NCBI GenBank assembly: GCA_933228675.1
Contig: OW121741.1
Location: 15,616,623 to 15,680,622 of the forward strand
Length of the DNA: 64,000 nt
Reading direction: 5' to 3'
Source of the DNA: Stomorhina lunata
Taxonomy: Eukaryota; Arthropoda; Insecta; Diptera; Rhiniidae
Every line of letters starts with the position of its first letter. Positions within the stretch are counted from its first letter, which is position 1. Position numbers and translations under genes: made by a program. Under the pieces are notes generated by a model. That model was not told the origin of the DNA, did not search any database, and saw nothing but the letters and a program-made list of their open reading frames with translations. Below are positions 50,474 to 63,900 of the stretch, piece by piece.

Positions 50474-50964
50474 CTGCAAATATACAAATACAGACATTTT
50501 CATATAAATATTTAATTTGAATGCGTTTTCATTTCGTATTCGATATGTTCCATCCAGGTTGTATCATTTGCCCAAACGAAAACTCGCTCGTGTTTCCATT
50601 CATTCAGTCATTCATTCCCTCACACTTTGGCTCATAAATTTTCTTTGTTTTCTTTGTAGTTTGTGTAGCTAAATAATAGGAGTTTGAGGAAAAATACCAA
50701 CATCATCATGTCAAAATGGAAAATATTTAAGTGAAAATGATGAAAATTTGAAAAATGATATTAAGCACTAAAATTAAAAAAAAAATTATATTTAAAGTCA
50801 TGATTTTAACCACAGAAGTTTTCCGATCTAAATGCTCTTTATTTAAAACCTGATGAGGTCAAAGGTCAATCATATTTTACACTTCGATATTCTCCAATTT
50901 CGTAGGCCAACCTTTGAAAGACTTTCCTCTACTGGGTCTTTCAGTCCAAGTTTCGGACGTCCTC

Positions 50965-52375
50965 ATTTTTCTATAGAAAAGTAAACGATAGGACAAAATT
51001 TCTATATAAAAGTTGACGATAGGACAATATTTCTATAGAAAAGTTGACGATAAGACAAAATTTCTATAGAAAAGTTAACAATAGGACAACATTTCTATAG
51101 AAAAGTTGATGATTGGATAATATTTCTAAAGATAAGCTGACGATAGAGCAATTATTCTATAGAAAAGTTGACGATGTTAAGACATTTCTATAGAAAAGTT
51201 GAGGGTAGGACAACATTTCTATAGAAAAGTTAAAGATAGGTCAACATTTCTAAAGCAAAGTTGACGACGCAATAATAATTCTATAGAAAATGTTGTCCCA
51301 TCACATTTCTATAGAAAAGTTGAGGATAGGATAACATTTCTACAGGATAGGACAATATTTCTGTAGAAAAATTGACGATAGGACAATATTTCTGTAGAAA
51401 AGTTGAAAATAGGACAACATTTCTATAGAAAAGTTGACGATAGGACAACATTTCTATAGAAAAGTTTACGATAGGATAACATTTATATAGAAAAGTTGAC
51501 GAGAGGACAACATTTCTATAGAAAATTTGACGACAGGACAACATTTCTATAAAAAAAGTTGACGACAGGACAACATTTCTATAGAAAAGTTGACGATAGG
51601 ACAACATTTCTATAGAAAAGTTGACTATGGGACAATATTTCTGCAGAAAAGTTGAAAATAAATAGGACAACATTTCTATAGAAAAGTTGACCATATGAAC
51701 ACATTTCTATAGAAAAGTTTATGATAGGACAACATTGCTATAAAAAAGTTACCGATAGGACAACATTTATATTGAAAAGTTGACGATTGGCAAAATTTCT
51801 ATAGAAAAGTTGACGATAGGACAGCATTTCTATACACAAGTTGACGATAGGACAACATTTTTATGAATAAGTTGACCTTACGAACACACTTCTATAGAAA
51901 AGTTGGCGATAGGACAATATTTTTATAAAAAAGTTGACGATAGGACAACATTTCTATAGAAAAGTTGACGATAGGACAACATTTCTATAGAAAAGTTGAC
52001 GATAGGACAACATCTATATAGAAAAGTTGACTATGGGACAATATTTCTGCAGAAAATTTGAAAATAGGACAACATTTCTATAGAAAAGTTGACCATACGA
52101 ACACATTTCTATAGAAAAGTTTATGATAGGACAACCTTGTTATAAAAAAGTTACCGATAGGACAACATTTATATTGAAAGGTTGACGATTGGCAAAATTT
52201 CTATAGAAAAGCTGACGATAGGACAACATTTCTGTACACAAGTTGACGATAGGACAACATTTTTATGAATAAGTTGACCTTACGAACACACTTCTATAGA
52301 AAAGTTGGCGATAGGACAATATTTCTATAGAAAAGTTGACGATATGACAACATTTCTATATTGCCAAATTTCTAT
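50965..52375. repeat. S31c satellite array (31-bp unit)
   Basis: About 45 units of 31 bp: AACATTTCTATAGAAAAG and a GTTGACGATAGGAC linker. The period was read from CAACATTTC at 51571 and 51602. A run of about 340 bases with a distinctive order of variants (GACTATGGG with CTGCAG, then CCATA, ATGATAGG, ACCGATAGG, TTGGC, ACACAAG, CCTTACG) is repeated at an offset of about 406 (51590-51930 and 51996-52340), a 13-unit higher-order repeat. The 137-codon minus-strand frame at 51281-51694 is a repeat product. Confidence 0.93.
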
Positions 52376-52762
<387 letters not shown>

Positions 52763-53783
52763 TCTAAGTGGAAGTTTCTTTCAATCATTTGAATGTATGA
52801 TGATTTTTTTTTCTGTAAGAAGGCCTTTGTAATCAATATGTTGAATTAGTAACAAAAGACATAAAAAATTTAAATTAACGTGAATACTCAAACGAAATGT
52901 TACCAAAATCAGTTAAAATAAAAGAGTAAAAAAAATATTTATTTGAGAATATTTTGGGAAATAAACAAACAGAAAACACTAACTATTTATTGGACGTATG
53001 TGCAGAATCATGGGCAACAAAGGAGTCAGCAGCAAAAACTACATTAAGTTCCAACGAAAATACATAAATAAATAAAATATTTAATAAACATGACTAAAAG
53101 ATAAAAAATTTGCAACAAAATACACACAAAGAAATAAATTGTAGCATTCAAACGCAAACTTATGGGTAGTAAAAAGAAGACAGAATGTTAAAGAATGAAT
53201 TCGTTCAGAGAAAGATACTAGTGCTTTAAAGAATCAAATGTGAAAATAATTTCATTCTTTTCAGTTTCCCCCAACTTTTTGGTAATTCCTTTTCCATACA
53301 AGTTTTTTTTTATTTGTAACTATTATTTCTTATTTTTCTACCATTTGGACATTCATCTATGGCACAACGTTCACTTCATATGAATATTTAATGACTCCGA
53401 AACAAGGCTCCACTGGCAAAGAACTACCTTTGGTATACACTCCTCTTTGGGAATCAGCTTTCGCAAACATGTAAGGACTTCACACACAAAGAAATACCTG
53501 GATATGTGGAAAATGTATTGTTACTACCAGCAACATTTACAATATTTCTGTGGAAATTTATATTATCAAAAGGTAAAATGGGAACAACGATTGTTGTTAA
53601 TAATTTAACACTATTTTCAGAAAAAGAAATAAACAAAATTTACTCAGACTCAATTGTTGGACTCCCCAGAGATAAGAGGTGGAAAATTTTGCTCTTACTG
53701 AGGAAAATGCAAAAACAGAAAAAAAGAAAATGGAAATTAAATTTCGTTATATTAAAAATGAATGACCAAAGTTTTCTAGTTTC
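52763..53783. other. single-copy spacer with overlapping short frames
   Basis: About 1 kb. A 93-codon frame from ATG 53506 (plus), rich in Lys, Leu and Ile, overlaps a 60-codon minus-strand frame. I recognise no domain and treat it as unproven. It ends 10 bases before the 11-bp array. Confidence 0.35.
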
Positions 53784-56085
53784 TTAATATAGTTCTAGTT
53801 CAGTTCTAGCTCAGTTCTAGTTCAGTTCTAGTTCAGTTCTAGTTCAGTTCTAGTTCAGTTCTAGTTCAGTTCTAGTTCAGTTCTAGTTCAGTTCTAGTTC
53901 AGTTCTAGTTCAGTTCTAGTTCAGTTCTAGTTCAGTTCTAGTTCAGTTCTAGTTCAGTTCTAGTTCAGTTCTAGTTCAGTTCTAGTTCAGTTCTAGTTCA
54001 GTTCTAGTTCAGTTCTAGTTCAGTTCTAGTTCAGTTCTAGTTCAGTTCTAGTTCAGTTCTAGTTCAGTTCTAGTTCAGTTCTAGTTCAGTTCTAGTTCAG
54101 TTCTAGTTCAGTTCTAGTTCAGTTCTAGTTCAGTTCTAGTTCAGTTCTAGTTCAGTTCTAGTTCAGTTCTAGTTCAGTTCTAGTTCAGTTCTAGTTCAGT
54201 TCTAGTTCAGTTCTAGTTCAGTTCTAGTTCAGTTCTAGTTCAGTTCTAGTTCAGTTCTAGTTCAGTTCTAGTTCAGTTCTAGTTCAGTTCTAGTTCAGTT
54301 CTAGTTCAGTTCTAGTTCAGTTCTAGTTCAGTTCTAGTTCAGTTCTAGTTCAGTTCTAGTTCAGTTCTAGTTCAGTTCTAGTTCAGTTCTAGTTCAGTTC
54401 TAGTTCAGTTCTAGTTCAGTTCTAGTTCAGTTCTAGTTCAGTTCTAGTTCAGTTCTAGTTCAGTTCTAGTTCAGTTCTAGTTCAGTTCTAGTTCAGTTCT
54501 AGTTCAGTTCTAGTTCAGTTCTAGTTCAGTTCTAGTTCAGTTCTAGTTCAGTTCTAGTTCAGTTCTAGTTCAGTTCTAGTTCAGTTCTAGTTCAGTTCTA
54601 GTTCAGTTCTAGTTCAGTTCTAGTTCAGTTCTAGTTCAGTTCTAGTTCAGTTCTAGTTCAGTTCTAGTTCAGTTCTAGTTCAGTTCTAGTTCAGTTCTAG
54701 TTCAGTTCTAGTTCAGTTCTAGTTCAGTTCTAGTTCAGTTCTAGTTCAGTTCTAGTTCAGTTCTAGTTCAGTTCTAGTTCAGTTCTAGTTCAGTTCTAGT
54801 TCAGTTCTAGTTCAGTTCTAGTTCAGTTCTAGTTCAGTTCTAGTTCAGTTCTAGTTCAGTTCTAGTTCAGTTCTAGTTCAGTTCTAGTTCAGTTCTAGTT
54901 CAGTTCTAGTTCAGTTCTAGTTCAGTTCTAGTTCAGTTCTAGTTCAGTTCTAGTTCAGTTCTAGTTCAGTTCTAGTTCAGTTCTAGTTCAGTTCTAGTTC
55001 AGTTCTAGTTCAGTTCTAGTTCAGTTCTAGTTCAGTTCTAGTTCAGTTCTAGTTCAGTTCTAGTTCAGTTCTAGTTCAGTTCTAGTTCAGTTCTAGTTCA
55101 GTTCTAGTTCAGTTCTAGTTCAGTTCTAGTTCAGTTCTAGTTCAGTTCTAGTTCAGTTCTAGTTCAGTTCTAGTTCAGTTCTAGTTCAGTTCTAGTTCAG
55201 TTCTAGTTCAGTTCTAGTTCAGTTCTAGTTCAGTTCTAGTTCAGTTCTAGTTCAGTTCTAGTTCAGTTCTAGTTCAGTTCTAGTTCAGTTCTAGTTCAGT
55301 TCTAGTTCAGTTCTAGTTCAGTTCTAGTTCAGTTCTAGTTCAGTTCTAGTTCAGTTCTAGTTCAGTTCTAGTTCAGTTCTAGTTCAGTTCTAGTTCAGTT
55401 CTAGTTCAGTTCTAGTTCAGTTCTAGTTCAGTTCTAGTTCAGTTCTAGTTCAGTTCTAGTTCAGTTCTAGTTCAGTTCTAGTTCAGTTCTAGTTCAGTTC
55501 TAGTTCAGTTCTAGTTCAGTTCTAGTTCAGTTCTAGTTCAGTTCTAGTTCAGTTCTAGTTCAGTTCTAGTTCAGTTCTAGTTCAGTTCTAGTTCAGTTCT
55601 AGTTCAGTTCTAGTTCAGTTCTAGTTCAGTTCTAGTTCAGTTCTAGTTCAGTTCTAGTTCAGTTCTAGTTCAGTTCTAGTTCAGTTCTAGTTCAGTTCTA
55701 GTTCAGTTCTAGTTCAGTTCTAGTTCAGTTCTAGTTCAGTTCTAGTTCAGTTCTAGTTCAGTTCTAGTTCAGTTCTAGTTCAGTTCTAGTTCAGTTCTAG
55801 TTCAGTTCTAGTTCAGTTCTAGTTCAGTTCTAGTTCAGTTCTAGTTCCGTTCTAGTTAAGTTCTAGTTCAGTTCTAGTTCAGTTCTAGTTCAGTTCTAGT
55901 TCAGTTCTAGTTCAGTTCTAGTTCAGTTCTAGTTCAGTTCTAGTTCAGTTCTAGTTCAGTTCTAGTTCAGTTCTAGTTCAGTTCTAGTTCAGTTCTAGTT
56001 CAGTTCTAGTTCAGTTCTAGTTCAGTTCTAGTTCAGTTCTTGTTCAGTTTTAGTTCAGTTTTGGTTCTAATTTCATTAAAAACTA
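53784..56085 (+). repeat. 11-bp tandem array (unit GTTCTAGTTCA), second locus
   Basis: About 206 copies of the same unit, same orientation, as 20.1-24.0 kb. The left edge is abrupt, with one CTAGCTCAG variant at about 53807. The interior is almost perfect apart from TTCCG and TTAAG changes near 55845-55858. The right edge decays within 40 bases (TTCTTG, TTTTAG, TTTTGG). Two arrays of identical units 30 kb apart suggest exchange or transfer between loci. Confidence 0.97.
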
Positions 56086-56815
56086 CCTCAACTAAAATCA
56101 AGTTATCCTACAATATCCGTGTGGTCTATGTCAATTTATTCGTAATCATTTCAGTTACATTTAAAATATATCCTTTTTAAAAATGTTTACCAAAATGCCA
56201 ATTATCTAAACAAAAATTGTTTGTAAATAAAAAATTGTTTATAAATAAATAATTGTTTAAAAAAAATAAATCTTTTTCCAAAAATAGCTCTCCCTGCAAA
56301 CACCCGAAAAGTTGTGAAAACAAATTGTGACATAAAACGAAGGAAAATTTGAAAAACTCTCAATTGATATGAAACATAATATACAAACATTCAACAATTG
56401 TTTACAACATACAACTATTTAGTACAAAGAAAAACATACACCCAAACCAAACAAATGTCATTTCACACCATATTTGAAAGATAAACTAAAACAAAATATC
56501 ATTCATTACTTAGCCAATGCTTCAGTCTATTCGTATAACTATTTTTAGTTTTAAAACAAACTTAGGAATAAACTCAGGAATTTCTACCTTCACTTGAAAA
56601 AAACCCTAACCTAGACATCGATCGATTTTCTTTGGCACAAATTCAATCTATCAAAGACTATTATCACCCACCAATGTCGCCATATAGCAAGACTCAAACT
56701 CATACACAACATGCAACAATATGTTGTCAAGTAAAATGCATCAGGGATCCAAGTGTATTTGAGTAAATATTCGTATATAAACAAATGCATATCATTTGAC
56801 GCAGTCAACAGCAGT
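56086..56815. other. single-copy spacer
   Basis: About 0.7 kb of mixed DNA. Minus-strand frames at 56202-56390 and 56611-56820 have no recognisable motif. A repeated TTGTTTATAAATAA word occurs around 56217-56256. No gene is supported. Confidence 0.45.
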
Positions 56816-56931
56816 GTCAAGACAGACAGACAGACAAACAGACAGAATTCTGTCTGACAGAATTCTGTCTGTCTGTCTGTCTGTATGTGTGTCGGTCTGT
56901 CTGTGTGTCTATCTTGCTGTCTGTGTGTCTA

Positions 56932-56986
<55 letters not shown>

Positions 56987-58020
56987 GTCTGTCTGTCTGT
57001 CTGTCTGTCAGTCTGTCTATTTGTCTATCTTGGTGTCTGTTTGTATGTTTTTCTATTATTCTTTCTGTCTTTCCATTTGTCCGTCTGTCTGTCCGTATGT
57101 TGAAGGCACGATAGGGCCTAAACGAAAGGAGCTAAGTCCCTGAAACTTTGCAAATTTATTGTTTTTTTCTTGGAAAACTTTGACATTGAAACTAGCCCAA
57201 ATCGGCTTACATTTGACCAGAGCTCCCGTATAACCTCGCCTAGGCTTATCGTTTATTTGCTTATAAATAACAAATTATAATAGCTATGATGATACAATTT
57301 GGTTCATAAAAGTTTTACGTAAATACTAGGCAGCGTATAAAATTTCATTGAAATCAGTTCAGATTTAACTATAGCTCCCATACAAAACACTTACGAAAAC
57401 TAACTAAATTCCACCTAAAATACACTTAAATGCGAACAAATGATAAACTATACCTACTAAAAATGACCACTTAATATAGTACAAGAAAGTCCTATGTCAG
57501 TGCCAGCCAGTGTGCAAAATTTTGTTAAAATTGGTCATCATTTGACCATAGCTCCAAAATAACTTTTTTTATATGGGACCGAGTTAGAAAATTTCGCAAA
57601 AGCATTTTCGATGAGTCAAGAAAGTTGTGTATTAAAAAAATGGGCGAAATCGGTTAATATTTACTTAGAGCTCCCATGTAAGCCCGCCCCGGGAATCGCA
57701 TTATTGCTGATAAATTGAATATAATTTGAATAGCTATGATGACTTAATTAAGAACACAGAAGTTTTATGCAACTATTGGTCAGTAGAGCAATATTTTATA
57801 GAAATCGGTCCATTCTGGACTATAGCTTTCATATAAAAACCACTCCCGGAAACCACAAAAATGCCACTAAGGCCTGTTAAAAGCTATTTAATTATAAACA
57901 ATGACATCTATGGCCATTCAATTTAGCATAAATAAGCTTTATATAAGTACCCAGCAAGTGCATACAATTTTGTGGCAATCGGACACCATTTAACTATCCT
58001 AAAATATAAAAATTAAGGGC
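56816..58020 (+). mobile_element. mini-me-like element with GTCY tract and internal repeats
   Basis: It begins with a GACA run that flips to TGTC at a palindrome (56839-56856), then about 250 bases of TCTG-type tract to about 57095. AAGGCACGATAGGGCCTA and AACGAAAGGAGCTAAGTCCC follow. After that the block AATCGG, ATTTGACC, AGCTCCCAT recurs about every 120-180 bases (57200, 57353, 57530, 57655, 57815, 57980). TACACTTAAATGC and AAATGATAAACTAT are shared with 30.1 kb, tying the two elements together. There is no coding capacity; frames of 72-115 codons in the tract are artefacts. Confidence 0.7.
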
Positions 58021-59480
58021 ATTTTTCGTGTATTTTTATAACTCAAGTGTATAACTCCAAACCAAATGTTTATGTTACTCCGACTATTAAGTAGATAGTT
58101 TATGTGAAGTTTGCTCAAAATCTATCTAGCGGTTCTTCGTTTATCACATTTTTTGTAACAAATTATTAATATATTTTTATGGTTTATCAAATCCATGGAA
58201 ATTTTTTATATTACATATATATAGTATATAATATAAAAAAATTTCCATATATTGTATAAACTCTATAAATTATCTTTTTCTATATATGCATATAAAGATG
58301 AAAGTTTGTCTGTATGTCCTTTATAGATTGATAAACTATGCATTTAATTATGTTATGATCTTTATCAAAGTAGATAGTTTATGTTAAGTTTGCTCAAAAT
58401 CGGTTGAGCGGTTCTTCATTTATCACATTTTTTGTAACAAATTTATTAATATTTTTTTAAAGTTTATAAAATCCATGGAAATTTTTTATATTTACATAGT
58501 GTTTAATATAGTTTCCATATATTGTGTAAACTTTATAAATTTCTTTATTTAAATATGTAAAGATGAAAGTTTGTCTGTATGTCATTTATAGATTGGATCT
58601 TTAGCAAAGTTGTTGCTCATGAGCCGACGAAGGTTTCTAAGTTGATATGATCAATTGCTAACTGGTGGCGACACTGAAAATTACTCAAAATGACTTAAAT
58701 CGTTCTTCGTTGTATTATATGACTTAAATCTTCGTCCAAATATTTAGGCTTTGTTTCGACTATTATGTAGATAGTTTATGTGAAATTTGCTCAAAATCGG
58801 TCGAGGGGTTCTTCATTTATCACATTTTTTGTAACAAATTTATTTGTATTTTTTTTTTCGAGTTTATAAAATCCATGGAAATTTTTTTATTTCCATGTAT
58901 TGTATAAACTCTATAAATAATCTTTTTCTATATATAAATATAAAGATGAAAGTTTGTCAGTATATCCTTTATAGAATGGTAAGCTATGTACATGATCATG
59001 CTATGATCTTTAGCAAAGTATTTAGATAGTTTATGTGAAGTTTGCTCAAAATCGGTCGAGCGGTTCTTCGTTTATCAAATTTTTTAGTATTTTTTTTTAG
59101 AGTTCGTAAAATCCATGGAAATTTTTTTAAATATTGTACAATTTAGTTTCCATATATTATGTAAATTGTATATATTATCTTCTTCTAAATATATAATGAT
59201 GAAAGCTTGTCTGTATGACCTTTATAGATTGGTAAACTATGCATTTGATCATGCTATGATCTTTAGCAAAGTTGTTGTTCATGAGCCGACGAAGATTTAT
59301 AAGTTGACATGACCAATTGCCAACAGGTGGCGACACTTAAAATTACTCAAAATGACTTTTATCGTAAACAGTGCATTTGATCATACTATGATCTAGAACA
59401 AAGTTGTTGCGCATAGATGAACGGAGGTTTCTAAATTTAATTTCCAATAGATGGCGTCACTGTCTTAGTCTATGTAATAA
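58021..59480 (+). repeat. irregular tandem repeats of an unclassified dispersed family
   Basis: The words AAGATGAAAGTTTGTCTGTA (58290, 58560, 58942, and a variant at 59197), TTTGCTCAAAATCGGT with GGTTCTTCRTTTATC, and TAAAATCCATGGAAATTTTT recur in the same order with spacing of about 255-380 bases. Two copies also contain ATGAGCCGACGAAG and a GGTGGCGACACT block, the hallmark of the 131-bp sub-repeats at 61.6-64.0 kb. At 58195-58254 near-inverse TGGAAATTTTTTATATTA and TAATATAAAAAAATTTCCA can fold back. No protein is encoded that I can recognise. Confidence 0.75.
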
Positions 59481-60860
59481 TAAAAGTAGTAGTAATAGTA
59501 ACAGTAGTAATAGTAGTAGTATTATTTGTAGTAGAAAAGTTGAAAGCAGTTTTACTACTTCAAGTCTACGTTTTAGTCTATGCGACCCTCTATAGAGTAC
59601 TTAAACCTTTTCTTAAGTAATTGATCATCAATTTGTTTTAAATTCAAAATTCTCTGGTGCCTGCGGGAGTTTTTCGTTTTCTTGAGTAACACTTCATTCA
59701 TAATGATAAATTTATGTTGCGGCCTTAAGTCAATTTGTAAATAAAATTGTCTGTCCCTCCATCTTATCTTTAGTCATGTTTATGGCATTTATTGTAATAA
59801 CTACAATTATTTGTTTCCACCAGCCAGAGGTGTTTATTTCTTTATTTTTATTTATAAATAAATAATTTTATCAGTAAATTAACAAGAGACATATTTAACG
59901 CATATCTATTTCTTCATGTTTTCGACATCTTCAAACATTGAAAAGTGCAACAAACCAAATGTCTATTTGTTTTCAATTCAATATGTACTTGTAACTGAAG
60001 AACAGACATGGAGATGTCTGATATCTTTAAAGTCGAAGGTAACGAGTTTATTGATACAAGTCTTTGGAAAATCGACTTGGATCGATTGATTATTTTTATC
60101 TACCGCTTGTATTTTTTTGTTTAATTTGTCCATATTGTGTATTTATAAAAAAATTCTTGAGATAATCGACAATGCCCTAATGACGCCAAGAACGACAGCT
60201 GTCTTGCAATACCCAACAATTTGATGATATAGGGTGTGGGAAATATGTCACAAATTGATTTTAAATCCCTTTGGATACTTAAAGAATTATTATAAATAAA
60301 TATTATTATTAATACCTAATTAAGGTTAAAGGTGTTAAAATTAATTTATGAGCTAAAAATGGAAAATCATACCATGAGAAAATTGAAATCACGACGAACG
60401 TACCCCCACTTTTGTAATTTCCAGGAAAATATTTAGTTTTCCTCATAGTTTAGAGTATGTATTAATTTCAGACAAATTAATTGAAAACCTTTAAATTATT
60501 AATACCTTTTTGTTGCTAACTAATTGTTTAAACCATTATTGTAATTATTCCTTTATGTGAATTTTCTATACCTAAAATAAGTTGTGACTTATTTCGTATG
60601 CAATTGATGTTGCAAATCGGCTTATTTTGCACAATTCAACAACATTTTGTAATGGAAGTAGATTTGGTCAACGTGCTTTGGAAAATAAATGTAACAGTGG
60701 GATAAAATACAAAAACAAACAGGATAATTTTGAAAATTTTAGTGCACAGATCAATATATTTCTTTGCAGCCAATAAAGTCTTTGTTAGGATATGTCCTAT
60801 TCTAAGTCTTGTTCTATGTCTTTGTCTATCTTATATTCTTAAACGAGCAATAATTGTATG

Positions 60861-60864
<4 letters not shown>
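59481..60864. other. single-copy spacer with AGTAGT tract
   Basis: An AGT/AAT triplet tract at 59478-59533 is followed by about 1.3 kb of ordinary AT-rich DNA. A 38-codon ATG frame at 60008-60124 and a frame at 59404-59595 show no recognisable motif. Confidence 0.45.

Positions 60865-60952
<88 letters not shown>
60865..60952. repeat. (TA)n microsatellite
   Basis: About 44 TA units with one AA interruption near 60935, directly preceding the 1-kb tandem repeats. It produces a Tyr-Ile stretch in a spurious 110-codon frame (60730-61062). Confidence 0.95.
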
Positions 60953-60959
60953 GAATGGC

Positions 60960-63900
60960 TATCTCGAAAACGGCTCTAACGATTTTGATAAAATTGGGAC
61001 AGTGGGTATCTTTTTTGATGTATAGGTCGAAGAAGAAGGGACTTTTGGGTAAAAACGGGTAAAAAGGGGAAAAAATCTAAAACGCTATATCTCCTAAAGT
61101 AATAGGTATAGAAACAAAATTAAAATTACGTTTTAAACAGCTATGAAAATAAGCGGACAAGTGTTTGGTACTTTTTTGAAACTATGTCCGATAGGGGTTA
61201 AAAAAGGGTGAAAATAGTTTTTTTGGTACCTATTTAACCCACTCTTATATTTTAAACTAAAGAATATAGAAAGAAACTTTGTACTGCAATCAATAGATGT
61301 AAAAGAATCATGAAACACGTATTTGGTACTTTTTTTGATTTTGGAGCTAAAATGGGTAAAAAAGGGATAAAATGATAACTTAACATCTCCAAAGTAATAT
61401 GAATAGGAACATTATGCTAACTGCCTTTTAATAAAATGTACCGAATTCAATTGGCACCAAAAAAGTACCAAATATGTATATGGAACTTTTAGAAATTAGG
61501 GAATAAAAAGGGGGAAAAATTAGTATTATTTTAAACAAATCAATGTTTGTCTGTATGTATGTTATTTATAGAATAGTAAACTGTGAATTTGATCATGTTA
61601 TGCTTTTTAGCGAAGATGTTGCGAATAAGCCGGCGAAGGTTTTAAAGCTGATAAGACTAATTTCCGACAGATGGCGCCACTGAAAATTACTAAAAATTAA
61701 TTAAATCGTAAACTGTACATTTGATCATGCTATGATCTTTAGCAAAGTTGTAGCGCATGAGCCGGCGAAGGCTTTTTAGTTGGTATGAATAATTTCCGAC
61801 AGGTGGCGCTACAGAAACTTACTCAAAGTCAATTTAATCGTAATCTGTACATTTAATCATGCTATAATCTTCAGCAAAGTTGTTACGGATAAGACGAAGA
61901 AGGTTTATGAATTGGAATGAGCAAAGTCCGACAGGTGACACCACAGAAAATTACTCAAAGTGAATTAAATCGAAAACGGCTCTAACGATTTTGATAAAAT
62001 TGGGACAGTGGGTATCTTTTTTGATGTATAGGTCGAAGAAGGAGGGACTTTTGGAACTTTTGCCTCTAAGAGGGTAAAAACGGGTAAAAAGGGGAAAAAA
62101 TCGAAAACGCTATATCTCCTAAAGTAATAGGTATAGAAACAAAATTAAAATTACGTTTTAAACAGCTATGAAAATAAGCGGACAGGTGTTTGGTACTTTT
62201 TTGAACTATGTCCGATAGGGGTTAAAAAAGGTTGAAAATAGTTTTTTTGGTTCCTTTTTAACCCACTCTTATATTTTAAACTAAAGAATATAGAAAGAAA
62301 CTTTGTACTGCAATCAATAGATGTAAAAGAATCATGAAACACGTATTTGGTATTTTTTTTGATTTTGGAGCTAAAATGGGTAAAAAAGGGATAAAATGAT
62401 AACTTAACATCTCCAAAGTAATATGAATAGGAACATTATGCTAACTGCCTTTTAATAAAATGTACCGAATTCAATTGGCACCAAAAAAGTACCAAATATG
62501 CATTTGGAACTTTTAGAAATTAGGGAATAAAAAGGGGGAAAAATTAGCATTATTTTAAACAAATCAATGTTTGTCTGTATGTATGTTATTTATAGAATAG
62601 TAAACTGTGAATTTGATCATGTTATGCTCTTTAGCGAAGATGTTGCGGATAAGCCGGCGAAGGTTTTTAAGCTGATAAGACTAATTTCCGATGGCGCCAC
62701 TGAAAATTACTAAAAATTAATTAAATCGTAAACTGTACATTTGATCATGCTATGATCTTTAGCAAAGTTGTAGCGCATGAGCCGGCAAAGGCTTTTTAGT
62801 TGGTATGAATAATTTCCGACAGGTGGTGCTACAGAAACTTACTCAAAGTCAATTTAATCGTAATCTGTACATTTAATCATGCTATAATCTTCAGCAAAGT
62901 TGTTACGGATAAGACGAAGAAGGTTTATGAATTGGAATGAGCAATGTCCGACAGGTGACACCACAGAAAATTACTCAAAGTGAATTAAATCGAAAACGGC
63001 TCTAACGATTTTGATAAAATTGGGACAGTGGGTATCTTTTTTGATGTATAGGTCGAAGAAGGAGGGACTTTTGGAACTTTTGCCTCTAAGAGGGTAAAAA
63101 CGGGTAAAAAGGGGAAAAAATCGAAAACGCTATATCTCCTAAAGTAATAGGTATAGAAACAAAATTAAAATTACGTTTTAAACAGCTATGAAAATAAGCG
63201 GACAGGTGTTTGGTACTTTTTTGAACTATGTCCGATAGGGGTTAAAAAAGGTTGAAAATAGTTTTTTTGGTTCCTTTTTAACCCACTCTTATATTTTAAA
63301 CTAAAGAATATAGAAAGAAACTTTGTACTGCAATCAATAGATGTAAAAGAATCATGAAACACGTATTTGGTACTTTTTTTGATTTTGGAGCTAAAATGGG
63401 TAAAAAAGGGATAAAATGATAACTTAACATCTCCAAAGTAATATGAATAGGAACATTATACATTATGTTAACTGCGTTTTAATAAAGTGTACCGAATTCA
63501 ATTGGCACCAAAAAAGTACCAAATATGCATATGGAACTTTTAGAAATTAGGGAATAAAAAGGGGGAAAAATTAGTATTATTTTAAACAAATGAATGTTTG
63601 TCTATATGTATGTTCTTTATAGAATAGTAAACTGTGAATTTGATCATGTTATGCTCTTTAGCGAAGATGTTGCGGATAAGCCGGCGAAGGTTTTTAAGTT
63701 GATAAGACTAATTTCCGACAGATGGCGCCACTGAAAATTACTAAAAATTAATTAAATCGTAAACTGTACTTTTGATCATGCTATGATCTTTACCAAAGTT
63801 GTAGCGCATGAGCCGGCGAAGGCTTTTTAGTTGGTATGAATAATTTCCGACAGGTGGCGCTACAGAAACTTACTCAAAGTCAATTTAATCGTAATCTGTA

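Larger units (their letters stand above)
49043..50964. other. single-copy spacer with triplet tracts and one hairpin word
   Basis: About 1.9 kb without arrays. It holds the fourth hairpin word at 49433-49450, ATCATC-type tracts at 49712-49780 and an AACATCACT-rich G+C-richer island at 50375-50473. Frame 49889-50083 on the minus strand has no recognised motif. No gene is established. Confidence 0.45.

Noticed and set aside
53506..53787. 93-codon ATG frame rich in Lys, Leu and Ile
   Set aside because: There is no recognisable domain, a competing antisense frame overlaps it, and its end lies beside a satellite edge. It is kept only as a mention in the spacer.
60008..60124. 38-codon ATG frame beginning MEMSDIFKVEG
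   Set aside because: Too short and without homology that I can recognise. Its codon look is reasonable but not enough to call a gene.
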